The notes beneath the pieces were generated by a model. The model was not told the DNA's origin, ran no database searches, and was given only the letters and a program-made list of their open reading frames with translations. A program made the translations under genes and the position numbers. A stretch of 64,000 nt of DNA. Origin: Bryobacterales bacterium. GTDB lineage: Bacteria > Acidobacteriota > Terriglobia > Bryobacterales > Bryobacteraceae. The first letter of the stretch is position 1, and each line of letters begins with the position of its first letter. Below are positions 1 through 8,371 of the stretch, piece after piece. Location: assembly GCA_016789905.1 (NCBI GenBank), contig JAEUQC010000006.1, forward strand, positions 1-64,000, read 5' to 3'.

Positions 1-80
1 TCATCCTCCCCGCCGAAACGGCCGAAACCGGCGACGATGACGAGTACGACTACAGCGATCTGCCCCGAAAAGTCGCCTAA
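1..80 (+). CDS. C-terminal tail of an unidentified protein (cut by window start)
   Basis: An open frame runs from base 3 to a TAA at 78-80 and gives about 25 residues. It contains a very acidic stretch (G-D-D-D-E-Y-D-Y-S-D-L) followed by a short basic end (P-R-K-V-A). The body of the protein lies outside the window, so no family can be named. Codon use (gcc, gac, ctg) matches the downstream plus-strand genes, which supports a real coding end. A weak hairpin follows at 112-127 but has no T-run. Confidence 0.45.
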   Translation, partial: ILPAETAETGDDDEYDYSDLPRKVA

Positions 81-545
81 ACCGGTCACAAAATCGCGCG
101 CGATCCAATGGGCACACTCGAAGTGTGTCTACACTTCCGGCCGCTGGTCTTACTCAACCATCGCCAGCCGCCCGGACCCGTTCTTTCTCAACTGAATAGC
201 TGACCCCCAAACGCGGGCGCCGCCCGCAAAACACCTCCGGCCCGCCCGGAAAACTCAGTATTTTCGCCCTGTTGGAGCCGGAGACTGCCACTCTCCCTCT
301 ACCATTGTCCCAGCACCACGGACACGCCAAATACTACGGGGAAATCCACCCTTTCGCCAATGCGAAATTCGTGGTACACATTGAGTGGATAGCGTTCCTG
401 GCAACTTCCTCAACTCCGCCTGCGCCATCTCTCTGTTCCTCGTCTTCCCTCCCGAACAATCGGATCTCAAATCCCGGTTTGTGGCTCTCCCAGCCCGCGG
501 TGAGGACTGTTCTTTTTTCATTCCAAAAAACAGGAGACCTCCCAT
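81..545. other. Intergenic stretch without a recognisable gene
   Basis: These 465 bases separate the partial first gene from the Cys-rich protein. Short open frames exist on both strands, but none has a convincing ribosome site or a protein-like composition. A 7-bp hairpin (gcacact/agtgtgt, including one G-T pair) at 112-127 could be a weak transcription end for the first gene. The last bases before 546 carry an AGGAGA ribosome-binding site belonging to the next gene. I see nothing else I can defend. Confidence 0.4.
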
Positions 546-1034
546 ATGGACGGGGATCGCAAGTATCGCCAAAATGGCTACCAGGACGGTAGCTCCGCTC
601 GTCAATCCGAACCCAAGGCCGAACGCTTCTCGCCGCCGCGCCACCCCATGGACATCACTGCGCCGCGCCTGCCGCGCATGGTCCGCAACGTCACGGCCAG
701 CCGTTGCTACAACTGTTCCGCCACTCTGCCCGCCGGTTTCGACTTTGCCCTTCCTTGCCCCAAATGCGCCGTCGAAATGCATTGCTGTAAACAATGCACC
801 CATTTCGACTCGGCCGCGCATTTCCAGTGCGCCAAGCCCATCTCCGAACGCATCGCCGCCAAGGACAAACCCAATCAGTGCGAACTGTTCGCCACCCGCG
901 TCACCGTCGCCCGCGACTCCTCCGTCCCGCAGCCGCCGCCCAGGGCCGTCGCCGCCGCCGCGCCCGCCACGCCCCATGTCTCCCGCACCGTTCACAATGC
1001 GCGCGCCGCATTTGAGAACCTGTTTAAGAAATAA
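546..1034 (+). CDS. Cys-rich zinc-ribbon-like small protein
   Basis: This 162-residue protein has a polar N-terminus and then a cysteine cluster at about residues 54-120. The cluster contains C-x2-C, C-P-K-C and C-C-K-Q-C, followed by two further single Cys. That arrangement suggests one or two structural zinc sites. The C-terminal third is rich in Pro and Ala and ends in a short amphipathic helix (A-F-E-N-L-F-K-K). There is no signal peptide or membrane segment, so a cytoplasmic location is likely. The ATG is preceded by AGGAGA at good spacing. Its TAA is followed immediately by the GTG of the dehydrogenase, so the two genes are probably translationally coupled. I do not recognise a named family. 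A nucleic-acid or protein-binding role would be a guess from the Cys pattern alone. Confidence 0.8.
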   Translation: MDGDRKYRQNGYQDGSSARQSEPKAERFSPPRHPMDITAPRLPRMVRNVTASRCYNCSATLPAGFDFALPCPKCAVEMHCCKQCTHFDSAAHFQCAKPISERIAAKDKPNQCELFATRVTVARDSSVPQPPPRAVAAAAPATPHVSRTVHNARAAFENLFKK

Positions 1035-2072
1035 GTGCGCATCGCTCAACTCATCTCTCAACATCGCTTCCAACTCACCGAAGCACCCCCGGCCGCTCCC
1101 GCAGCCGGCGAAATCCAGGTCCGCGTCCACTATTGCGGTATCTGCGGCTCGGACCTGCACAACTTTTCCGAAGGCTCCGTCGGCGACACCCCCAGCGTCT
1201 TCCCTATGGTCCTTGGCCATGAACCCACCGGGACCGTCATCCAGACCGGCGCCGGCGTCACCGGCTGGCAGCCAGGTGACCGCGCCTTTCTCGAACCGGC
1301 CATCTACTGCTACCACTGCCCCATGTGCCGCACCGGCCGGCACAACCTTTGCGATAACATTCGCTTCCTCTCCGCCGCCCCCGAGCCCGGCTACTTCCGC
1401 GATATCGTCTCCATCCCGGAACACTGCCTTATCCCCATTCCGCCCGGTGTCGGCCTCGCCGAAGGGACGCTCTTCGAACCTCTCGCCGTCGCCTTGCATT
1501 CGCTGAAGTTTGTCGATCTGACGCCCGGCGCCTCCGCCGCCGTCTTCGGCTGCGGCCCCATCGGCAGCCTCACCGTCGCCGCTCTCAAAATGCACGGCAT
1601 CCGGCGTGTCTTTGCCGTCGACCCTGTCCCCCACCGCCGCGACCTGGCCCGCGCCATGGGCGCCGACGTTCTCATCGACCCCGCTCAGGTGAGCCCTTCC
1701 AAGGAGATCCTCGCCGCCACCGGTAAACGCGGCGTCGAGACGGTGCTCGATTGCGTCACCCGCGACGGCTCACTCGATCATGCCTGCATTGCCGTCGCCA
1801 AGGGCGGCCGTGTCGTCGCGACCGGCATCCCCAGTGAAGCTCGCCCGGTGATTCATTTCCATGAACTTCGCCGCAAGGAAGCGCCGTTGTTCAACGTCCG
1901 CCGCAGCAACCACGAAACGGCCCTGGCCATTGACCTTCTCGTCGAGCGGCCCGCCTTCCTTGGCCCGATGGTCACCCATCGCCATCCGCTCGAAGACATA
2001 GAGCGAGCCTTCGCCGATCTGGAAGCCTACCGCGACGGCGTCGCCAAGTCGGTCGTTCAACTCACCGCCTAA
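1035..2072 (+). CDS. Zinc-dependent medium-chain alcohol/polyol dehydrogenase
   Basis: This 345-residue protein is a member of the MDR superfamily (threonine, sorbitol and butanediol dehydrogenase type). Members oxidise secondary alcohols or polyols with NAD(P). The catalytic-zinc region G-I-C-G-S-D-L-H lies near residue 37, and G-H-E-P-T-G lies near 62. The four structural-zinc cysteines have the classical C-x2-C-x2-C-x7-C spacing at about 92, 95, 98 and 106. The Rossmann motif G-C-G-P-I-G-S lies near 173. The length is normal for the family. The start is a GTG placed directly after the stop of the Cys-rich gene, with no gap. The exact substrate cannot be read from the sequence. A cytoplasmic enzyme is expected. 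Confidence 0.92.
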   Translation: MRIAQLISQHRFQLTEAPPAAPAAGEIQVRVHYCGICGSDLHNFSEGSVGDTPSVFPMVLGHEPTGTVIQTGAGVTGWQPGDRAFLEPAIYCYHCPMCRTGRHNLCDNIRFLSAAPEPGYFRDIVSIPEHCLIPIPPGVGLAEGTLFEPLAVALHSLKFVDLTPGASAAVFGCGPIGSLTVAALKMHGIRRVFAVDPVPHRRDLARAMGADVLIDPAQVSPSKEILAATGKRGVETVLDCVTRDGSLDHACIAVAKGGRVVATGIPSEARPVIHFHELRRKEAPLFNVRRSNHETALAIDLLVERPAFLGPMVTHRHPLEDIERAFADLEAYRDGVAKSVVQLTA

Positions 2073-2186
2073 CCGCCGGGTAATCCGGCATGCAACCCCC
2101 ACCCCCGCCGCCCGGGAACGCAACCTCACCGCTTAGCCGGGAACAAATACCCTCCCAACGGGGTCTGATCTGGCGAGGAGGCAACA

Positions 2187-2942
2187 ATGTTTGAACAATC
2201 GGTACTCGATAACTCCCGCGTCAAGCGGAGTAAGTGGTCGTGGATGGGCGTTGTCATCCAGGCCGGATTAGTAACTGGCATGTTACTCATCCCAATGGTA
2301 AGTCCGGAGATACTAAATGTCGTACTCCCGCAGGCCCAAATCTATGTCCCGCGGAAGGCCCCGGCGCCCGTCGAGGTCGAGGTGCAGCCGGCCGCGAACA
2401 CCCAGGCGGCGAGCGCCAATAGCGTCACTGTGGCCCGCCAGCCCATTCGCGTCTTGCGCGCCCCAAGCGCCATCCAGCCTGTAGCCAATATCATCGACGC
2501 CGAAGGCTTCGCCCCCCCATCCTTCACCACCGGCACAGGCACCGTCCTTGCCAACACCGCCGACTACGCCGGCCCTGCCATCATCGGCACACCCATGCTG
2601 CCAAACGCCCCCCCGCCCAAGCCATCGGAGCCCGCCAGGAAGGACCCGCCCGTCCGTCATCGGGTCGGTGGGAACGTCCAGGCGGCCAATATCCTTTCCA
2701 GGGTCAACCCCGTCTACCCGCCCCTCGCCAAACAGGCCCGCGTCTCCGGCATGGTGAAGCTGGAGGGCGTCATCGCAACCGATGGCACGGTCCAGCAACT
2801 GAAGGTCCTGAGCGGCCATCCGCTCCTGGTCCCCGCCGCTCTCGCCGCCGTCAAGCAGTGGCGCTACCGACCCACCCGCCTGAACGGCGACCCCGTCGAA
2901 GTCATCGCCCCCATCGACGTCAACTTCATCCTCTCCAACTAA
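2187..2942 (+). CDS. TonB-family energy transducer
   Basis: This 251-residue protein has one N-terminal membrane segment (about residues 17-40, after a short basic cytoplasmic start). A Pro/Ala-rich periplasmic linker follows. The C-terminal TonB domain (about 165-251) carries the typical N-P-x-Y-P-x-x-A and G-x-V-x-L-x-x-x-I patterns and ends with W-R-Y-x-P. TonB couples the inner-membrane proton gradient to outer-membrane receptors. The Oar-type receptor at 34.7-38.1 kb is a candidate client, but acidobacteria carry many TonB-like proteins. A strong GAGGAGG lies 5 bases before the ATG. No exbB/exbD neighbours are present. It runs tail-to-tail with the MBL-fold gene, with only 11 bases between them. 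Confidence 0.9.
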   Translation: MFEQSVLDNSRVKRSKWSWMGVVIQAGLVTGMLLIPMVSPEILNVVLPQAQIYVPRKAPAPVEVEVQPAANTQAASANSVTVARQPIRVLRAPSAIQPVANIIDAEGFAPPSFTTGTGTVLANTADYAGPAIIGTPMLPNAPPPKPSEPARKDPPVRHRVGGNVQAANILSRVNPVYPPLAKQARVSGMVKLEGVIATDGTVQQLKVLSGHPLLVPAALAAVKQWRYRPTRLNGDPVEVIAPIDVNFILSN

Positions 2943-2953
2943 CGCGGCGCCCG

Positions 2954-4399
2954 TCAGAACGAGAGCTCATAGTACAGCGGCGTCACCGCCACCTCCCCGC
3001 CAAAGGTCTTCCACTCCGGCCCCAGGTCCGCGGGCTTCACCGCCGCGTCGTCCACCCGCAGCACCCGGCCCTGCGTCTTCTCCTTGATCCGGTCCACCAG
3101 GTCCGGCAGCGGCATCTTCCCCCAGTGCTTCTTCACGGCCATCTCGTGGTCCACCGGAATCATCGCCACCAGGTCCTCGCTGGTCATCAGTTCCAGCCCC
3201 TTGGCCTTCAACGTCGCGTTGTGGCTCCCGTGATGGCCCACCTTGTAGAGCACCGTCCGCGCCAGCAACTCCGGCCCCGTCACGCGCTTCTTCCCCTCCT
3301 CCAGCTTCCATTCCAGAGCCTGCCAACTCAGCCAGTTGCCTGCCTGCGCATCGCCAGGGAACAGAAGGACCTCCCCCGTGGCCACGATCTCTATCGCGAT
3401 CACCAGGCTCGTATTGTTGGTCGCCGAGTCCAACTGCAGCGCCATCGTCTCCGACGAATCCAGCCACGTCGAGTCGATCCGCCGCCAAGACTGGTCCCGC
3501 ACCGCCACGCCGCTCTTGCGCTCAAAAACGCCCTCATCGCCCGCCTCGCCGAAATAACGCCGCGCAAAGAACGGCAACTGTTCCGCGCGCGCCATCGGGA
3601 TCGTGTAGCCCTCATCGAACGGCTCCTCAATCGCGTCCTCCCCGCCCGCGCCGGTCACGCCCATGTTCCTCGAAAGCGCCGACATGAAAAAGGCCTGCCG
3701 CCCGCCCGGCCCAGCGTCCAATCCGTAGGCGTCGCCCTTGCCGGGGTTGGACTTCTTGATCAGCTTCTCGTCCCGCGGCGGGCCCATAATCCAGAACCGC
3801 ACGGCGGGCGCCGCCTCCAGCGCGATCGGCGGCTCTCCCGGCTTGCAGTACCGCGGCTTCTTTCTCCCCGCCGCCATCTTCTTCACGTTGTTCAGCGCGT
3901 CCTCCGTTGACCCCGCCTTCGCGCCAAAGAAGCCCACCAGGCTATCCACGTTCTCGCTCATCCGCTTGGCGCCGCGCACCGCCAGGTGCTGCGCCGCCAT
4001 CCGCAGTGCCTTCTCCGCCGCCCGCCGCTCCTCCCGCAGTTTCTTGGCCAGCGGGTCCGCCGGGTCTTCGGTCCAGGCCAGCCAGACGTCCTTCACCTCC
4101 AGCTTCTCGAACAGTTCCGGCACCTGCACGAAGCCCGAGATGTGGTCCCAATGCTCGTGAGTCGCCACCAGCACGTCCAGCTTGTTGCCGGTTACCTCCA
4201 GCACGTCCTCCACCACCGCCGCCATCTTCACCGCCGGATCCGTGGTGCCCAGCACCACGCCGCAGTCGATCAGCATATGGAACGGCTTGCCCGCCTTACC
4301 CGGAACCGTGATCAGAAAGCAGTCGCCCAGCCCCTGCCGGTACATGCGTACCCTCACCCGGGCCGCCTTCTTCGCCTTCGCCGCTTTTCGTGTCGCCAT
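2954..4399 (-). CDS. MBL-fold metallohydrolase, ComEC/Rec2-like
   Basis: This 481-residue metallo-beta-lactamase-fold protein has the zinc motif T-H-E-H-W-D-H near residues 80-86, an early L-I-D-C-G strand, and a late G-H-H-G-S-H motif near 388. The late motif is typical of the ComEC C-terminal MBL group. There is no signal peptide and no transmembrane segment. The N-terminus is strongly basic (A-T-R-K-A-A-K-A-K-K-A-A-R). I chose the ATG at 4399 because GGGAGGGG lies about 7-8 bases upstream, overlapping the stop of the preceding protease gene. The alternative ATG at 4405 is too close to that site. A longer frame to 4555 lies entirely inside the upstream gene. It is the last gene of the five-gene operon. 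The substrate is unknown. Its tight coupling to a double protease suggests a joint function. Confidence 0.88.
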   Translation of the reverse strand: MATRKAAKAKKAARVRVRMYRQGLGDCFLITVPGKAGKPFHMLIDCGVVLGTTDPAVKMAAVVEDVLEVTGNKLDVLVATHEHWDHISGFVQVPELFEKLEVKDVWLAWTEDPADPLAKKLREERRAAEKALRMAAQHLAVRGAKRMSENVDSLVGFFGAKAGSTEDALNNVKKMAAGRKKPRYCKPGEPPIALEAAPAVRFWIMGPPRDEKLIKKSNPGKGDAYGLDAGPGGRQAFFMSALSRNMGVTGAGGEDAIEEPFDEGYTIPMARAEQLPFFARRYFGEAGDEGVFERKSGVAVRDQSWRRIDSTWLDSSETMALQLDSATNNTSLVIAIEIVATGEVLLFPGDAQAGNWLSWQALEWKLEEGKKRVTGPELLARTVLYKVGHHGSHNATLKAKGLELMTSEDLVAMIPVDHEMAVKKHWGKMPLPDLVDRIKEKTQGRVLRVDDAAVKPADLGPEWKTFGGEVAVTPLYYELSF

Positions 4400-4405
4400 C
4401 GTCAT

Positions 4406-4415
4406 CCCCTCCCTA
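4406..4415 (-). promoter_or_regulatory. Shine-Dalgarno overlapping the upstream stop codon
   Basis: On the minus strand the bases read GTAGGGAGGG. The TAG (4415-4413) ends the dual-protease gene, and the purine run beside it is positioned 7-8 bases before the ATG at 4399. This decides the start of the MBL gene and implies translational coupling between the two. Confidence 0.55.
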
Positions 4416-7400
4416 CGCCCCGCGGTGCAGCAGCGCGAAGGGCTCCGCGCTCTGCCGGTTGTCGAAATAGCCCTGCTGCCCTTCTGCCGCCATGCGCCGG
4501 AACGCCCGTTCCTCTGCCACCCGCGCCGGATGCCCAACCCGCTTCCGGATGGCATACCGGATCCGGTAGTTCTTCAGGTCGATCAGGATGGTGCAGCCGC
4601 CCCGGTGCGTGGTCCATTCCTTTGTCTCCGGGTCCTGCGCCTGGCACTGCTGCACTGCCTCCACCACCAGATCGGTCATCTGCTGATTCCGGCTGTTGAT
4701 CCGCCGCGCCGGCCGCACGCTGTGAATCTGCACCACAGGCTTGCCCGCGTTGTTCAGCTTCACCCCGGCCGGCATCCCCTCCACCGCGTGGATGTAGATG
4801 CCCAGGTCTCGCTGTAACTGCACGGCCGAGGCGTCGTCCAGGCGTTGCAGCCAGTCCCACAGAATCGCGCCGTTCTTCTCGCCCCGGATGTAGGCGTCCC
4901 GCCTGTTCGAACTCAAGTCCCATGCCAGGTCCAGTTCCCCCACCATGGCCTGGATACCATCCGGGTCCAACACGAACTGTGGCGGGCTCCAACGCAGGTT
5001 TTCCTCCGACAGGTTCCGCACCCCGTTCGGGAAGATGCCCCGCGCCCGGAACCCGGAAATGAACGCTGTCCGGTAGTTCAGCGAGTGCTCGGGCTCCAGG
5101 TCCATATCGGCCGTGATTAGCGCCCGCAGGTACTCGCCGAATGTCAGGTCAACCGGCGGGCAGTAGTCCAGCGCCCGGATGCAGGTGGTCAGCACGCGCG
5201 CCGCGATCTCCGACGCCTCCTCCGCCATCCGGTTCACCAGTTCCACCGGAATGTCCCCCGGTGGCAGCACGCCCGTGCCTCCGGTGGCGATCCGCTTCAA
5301 GTCCTCTATGCGGGCCTCGTAGATCTCCAGGAACGCTTCGAACACCGCGCCCAGCAGCACGGCGCCCCGGTCATGCGCCTCGGTGGCTTCCTGGTAGTCG
5401 TTCTGCGTCGGCTTCCGGCCCAGCGCGCTGCGCAACGCCCGCGTGCCCGAAGAGGCCTGGCCGAACTGCTGCGCCAAATCGGCCAGCAGATTGTTCTTGC
5501 GCAGGTCCCCGCGCGATTTGGCGATGGCGTGCCGGAGCGCGGCGGGGATGGTGAAGTGCTGGAACATGGCCACAATGTCGGCCATGGCTTCATGGAACGC
5601 CCCGATGTCGGGGTTGGTCTCGTTGCGGTAGTAGCGGTGCAGCCCGTCCACCAGGGCGTGGGCCGTCTCGTGCGCCACCACGTCGTGGGACAGGCAGTTG
5701 AACACCAGCCCGCCGGGCAGGTTGTCGCCTACGTCCTTGGTGTTGGCCTGGAAGTAGCCAAACAGCAGGGCGTTCTTGTCCGGGCTATAGTAGGCGTTGG
5801 CCTCGCGGAGGGCGTGGGGGTAGATGCGCAGCCGCTGGACGTACTGGTCACGTATCCCGGCCGTATCGGTGACTCGCCGCGGGGCCCAGAGCGCCGTCCG
5901 CCCCAGCGCGTCCTCGAACCGTTGAATGGTCGTCATTGCCACCGCGTACACCATCTGCTGATGGAACTGCGGCACGCCCTCGGCCGGCGACAGGCCATCG
6001 GAGGCCAGCAGATGCGGGTGCGCCAGGTCCACGGGCGCGTAGCAGACCCCGGAGGACGGGTCGACATCAACCACCTCCAGATACTCGCCCACCGGCCCTG
6101 GTTCCAACTCCGGCTCCCAGCGCACGTGCAGTGTCGTCTGGTTGATCCGCTCGGTATCCAGGCGCAGGCCCAGTAAGGGGTCGAAGGCGAAGACGCGCAG
6201 CTTGCGCGTGAGCGGGGCGGGCGGCTCCGGGTTCTCCGCGGCCAGCGGGCGGCGCGGGCCGGCGCCGGCCATGCTTACTCTGCCCCGCCGTCCGCCGCCG
6301 AGAGCGGCGCGCAGTGCGCTGGAGACGCCCTGCTGCTCGCGCATGGCCTCAACGAAGCGCTGCCGCGACTCGGCCGAAACATCGGCGCCCGCCGCGTCCG
6401 GATCCACGCCCAGGTCCAGCAGCAGGTTCTGCAACTCGCCGCTCCGTCCCAATACCTGCGCGGCTTCTATGCGCAGCATCCGTTCGGAGACGCCGTACTG
6501 CGACAGGCCAAACAGCACCTGCCACACCGGGCCCAGGAACGGCACATCCACGCCATCCGCCGCCTGCATTTTAAGCTCCGCTTCAGCGGCCGGCTTTTCG
6601 CCCATCGCCGCCAGCGCACGTAAAGTCCCGTGCCCGAAGTGCTCGGAATCGGTCCCGTTGGCGGTGCCGAACAGCGCCCGGCGCACGGCCTCCACCCGCA
6701 TCCACTTCTTCGAGTACTTCTTCACGGCGGCGCGGTTCTTCTGCAGCCAACAGGCCGCGGCAGCGGCAATCTGGGGCGTCGCCGACGATGTGCCCGCGCC
6801 GTCAAAATCCACCAGCGCCGGGCACACATACTTCGCCCACGGCGTGTTCGGCGTATAGGCCGCCATGGCTGTGGCCATCTTGCTGGCAGGGCCGTAGGAG
6901 CCGCCCATCAGCCGCGGATCCTTGAAATCGGCATACGGCTTGCCATCCGCCATGACGCCACAGGCCGCGATCACGCGGCCGAACCGCGCCGGATAGACGA
7001 TGAACCGCGGCACACGCAGCTTGCCGGGGCCGAAGTTGTTGCCCGCCGCCGTCACCAGCGTCACACCCTCCATGTAAGCCTGGTTCACCATGTCCGCCCA
7101 GAGCTGAGAGGCCACCCCGCCCATGCTCATGGAGACTACGTCGGCGCCGCAGGCAATGGCATATTCCAGCCCCCGCGCGATGGAACTATTGGTGAAGAGC
7201 ACCACGCCATTGGCCACGCGGATGGGAACGACGCGCGCGAATGGTGCGCCGCCAACAAAGGTCCCGTCGAACTTGTTCCCCGCCAGGATGCCCAGCGTCC
7301 CCATGCCATGGCCGGCATTGGTTCCGATGCCGGAAACAAAGGGGTCCGAGGCGTCGTTGGGGTCCGGGTCCTTTTCGACGAAGCTGCGCTGGGCGGCCAG

Positions 7401-7922
7401 ATCGAGGTGCGGCGGCAGGATGGCATGGCCCTTGCGATAGCCGGTGTCGAGGTGCGCGATGGTCACACGGTCCGCCGGGTCCTTGATCAGGTCGCGGGCG
7501 GCGCCGAGGCCGCTGTGGGCGGCGTCCTGAAACCAGTTCCAGTTGAACGGATCGGGCCGGGGGAAGCGCGGGTCCGGTGGGTCGGGCTTCTCGCACGCCT
7601 CCGCGCCGGCCGCCGCGCGAAAGCCTTTGCCGGCGAGCCTGTCCTGGGTATCGAAGGTCCATTTCTGTTCCAGGTCCGGCTCGGCGAACTCGACATCGGC
7701 GCCGCCGGCCAGGCCCATGCCCCTGGTCCGCAGTTCGTGGCACAGGTCCCATAGCGCGGCGTCGCTTACATCTTCCGGCGCCTCGGCCACATGCCAGACG
7801 CTCTCCGCCTTTTTGGCGGCGAACAGGGGCGCCGCCGCGAACGGGACCTTGTTCACTGCGAAACTCGTGCCCTTGGGCAGCCGCTTTGTCTTCACCAACA
7901 GCCTTGGTCGATTCGTAGCCAT
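4413..7922 (-). CDS. Dual protease: subtilisin (S8) domain fused to thermolysin-like zinc peptidase
   Basis: This 1169-residue protein carries two peptidase domains. The S8 domain spans about residues 140-400, with catalytic Asp in A-H-L-D-T-G-Y (about 158), His in G-H-G-M-G-T (about 204), oxyanion Asn in A-A-G-N (about 290) and Ser in G-T-S-S-A-T-P (about 376). The second domain, about 570-980, has H-E-T-A-H near 750 followed 27 residues later by the Glu of F-H-E-A-M-A-D. That is the gluzincin (M4-like) arrangement of two His and a Glu. All catalytic residues are present. The C-terminal 150-200 residues match nothing I know. There is no signal peptide or membrane segment, so it is either cytoplasmic or exported by an unusual route. 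GGGAG precedes the ATG. It lies 16 bases after the lipoprotein gene and 13 bases before the MBL gene. Confidence 0.9.
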   Translation of the reverse strand: MATNRPRLLVKTKRLPKGTSFAVNKVPFAAAPLFAAKKAESVWHVAEAPEDVSDAALWDLCHELRTRGMGLAGGADVEFAEPDLEQKWTFDTQDRLAGKGFRAAAGAEACEKPDPPDPRFPRPDPFNWNWFQDAAHSGLGAARDLIKDPADRVTIAHLDTGYRKGHAILPPHLDLAAQRSFVEKDPDPNDASDPFVSGIGTNAGHGMGTLGILAGNKFDGTFVGGAPFARVVPIRVANGVVLFTNSSIARGLEYAIACGADVVSMSMGGVASQLWADMVNQAYMEGVTLVTAAGNNFGPGKLRVPRFIVYPARFGRVIAACGVMADGKPYADFKDPRLMGGSYGPASKMATAMAAYTPNTPWAKYVCPALVDFDGAGTSSATPQIAAAAACWLQKNRAAVKKYSKKWMRVEAVRRALFGTANGTDSEHFGHGTLRALAAMGEKPAAEAELKMQAADGVDVPFLGPVWQVLFGLSQYGVSERMLRIEAAQVLGRSGELQNLLLDLGVDPDAAGADVSAESRQRFVEAMREQQGVSSALRAALGGGRRGRVSMAGAGPRRPLAAENPEPPAPLTRKLRVFAFDPLLGLRLDTERINQTTLHVRWEPELEPGPVGEYLEVVDVDPSSGVCYAPVDLAHPHLLASDGLSPAEGVPQFHQQMVYAVAMTTIQRFEDALGRTALWAPRRVTDTAGIRDQYVQRLRIYPHALREANAYYSPDKNALLFGYFQANTKDVGDNLPGGLVFNCLSHDVVAHETAHALVDGLHRYYRNETNPDIGAFHEAMADIVAMFQHFTIPAALRHAIAKSRGDLRKNNLLADLAQQFGQASSGTRALRSALGRKPTQNDYQEATEAHDRGAVLLGAVFEAFLEIYEARIEDLKRIATGGTGVLPPGDIPVELVNRMAEEASEIAARVLTTCIRALDYCPPVDLTFGEYLRALITADMDLEPEHSLNYRTAFISGFRARGIFPNGVRNLSEENLRWSPPQFVLDPDGIQAMVGELDLAWDLSSNRRDAYIRGEKNGAILWDWLQRLDDASAVQLQRDLGIYIHAVEGMPAGVKLNNAGKPVVQIHSVRPARRINSRNQQMTDLVVEAVQQCQAQDPETKEWTTHRGGCTILIDLKNYRIRYAIRKRVGHPARVAEERAFRRMAAEGQQGYFDNRQSAEPFALLHRGA

Positions 7923-7938
7923 ATGCCGCTCCCTATCC

Positions 7939-8370
7939 CTAATCCGCCGGGGTCAGTTCCACCGCGAGCAACCCCTGTTTAGGGCCTGATCGCTCGCCCG
8001 GGGCGAAGACGCCGCGCAGGCGCCAGACGCCGTCCTCTTCCGCCAGCAGCGGCTTGCCGTTCACCTTCGGCACGTTATACTCCGTGCCGTGGCAGTTGCC
8101 GATGTCCGGTTTCTCGCCCTTCTCCAACTGCTCGGCGCAGCCATCGAAGAGCACGAAGAACTGGAACTCGCCTTCGTTGCCGCCGTTGAAGGCGCCGCGC
8201 TCCCACTGCAGGTCGAGCCGGACATCCTCGCCCGCATGGGCGTCGATGAACTCGGCGAAGTCGTTGTCGAGCCCGGCCTTGACGAACCTTGATTTGAACT
8301 CCGGCATCCGGTCCGTTCCTGAACAGCCAACCGCCCCAAGCAGCGCCAACGCTAAGATCACTCGGCCCAT
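7939..8370 (-). CDS. Small predicted lipoprotein
   Basis: This 143-residue protein has a short hydrophobic leader ending in A-V-G-C (Cys about 16), which is compatible with lipoprotein processing. The mature part is acidic and contains two further Cys (C-A-E and N-C-H-G) that could form a disulfide. I recognise no family. It starts one base after the stop of the flavoprotein gene and ends 16 bases before the dual-protease gene, so it belongs to this operon. It could be an inhibitor, sensor or substrate-presenting partner of the protease, but nothing in the sequence proves that. It would sit in the inner or outer membrane facing the periplasm, while the protease lacks a leader. That mismatch is worth noting. 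Confidence 0.8.
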   Translation of the reverse strand: MGRVILALALLGAVGCSGTDRMPEFKSRFVKAGLDNDFAEFIDAHAGEDVRLDLQWERGAFNGGNEGEFQFFVLFDGCAEQLEKGEKPDIGNCHGTEYNVPKVNGKPLLAEEDGVWRLRGVFAPGERSGPKQGLLAVELTPAD

Positions 8371-8371
8371 C

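Noticed and set aside
112..127. Hairpin gcacact/agtgtgt as terminator
   Set aside because: Short stem with a three-base loop and no T-run, kept only as a weak remark.
255..1634. Long minus-strand open frame opposite the Cys-rich protein and dehydrogenase
   Set aside because: It mirrors the dehydrogenase codons, is Gly/Asp-rich without domain motifs, and the plus-strand gene has clear zinc and NAD motifs.
2075..2089. Hairpin gccgg/ccggc after the dehydrogenase
   Set aside because: Five-base stem only, common by chance in such DNA.
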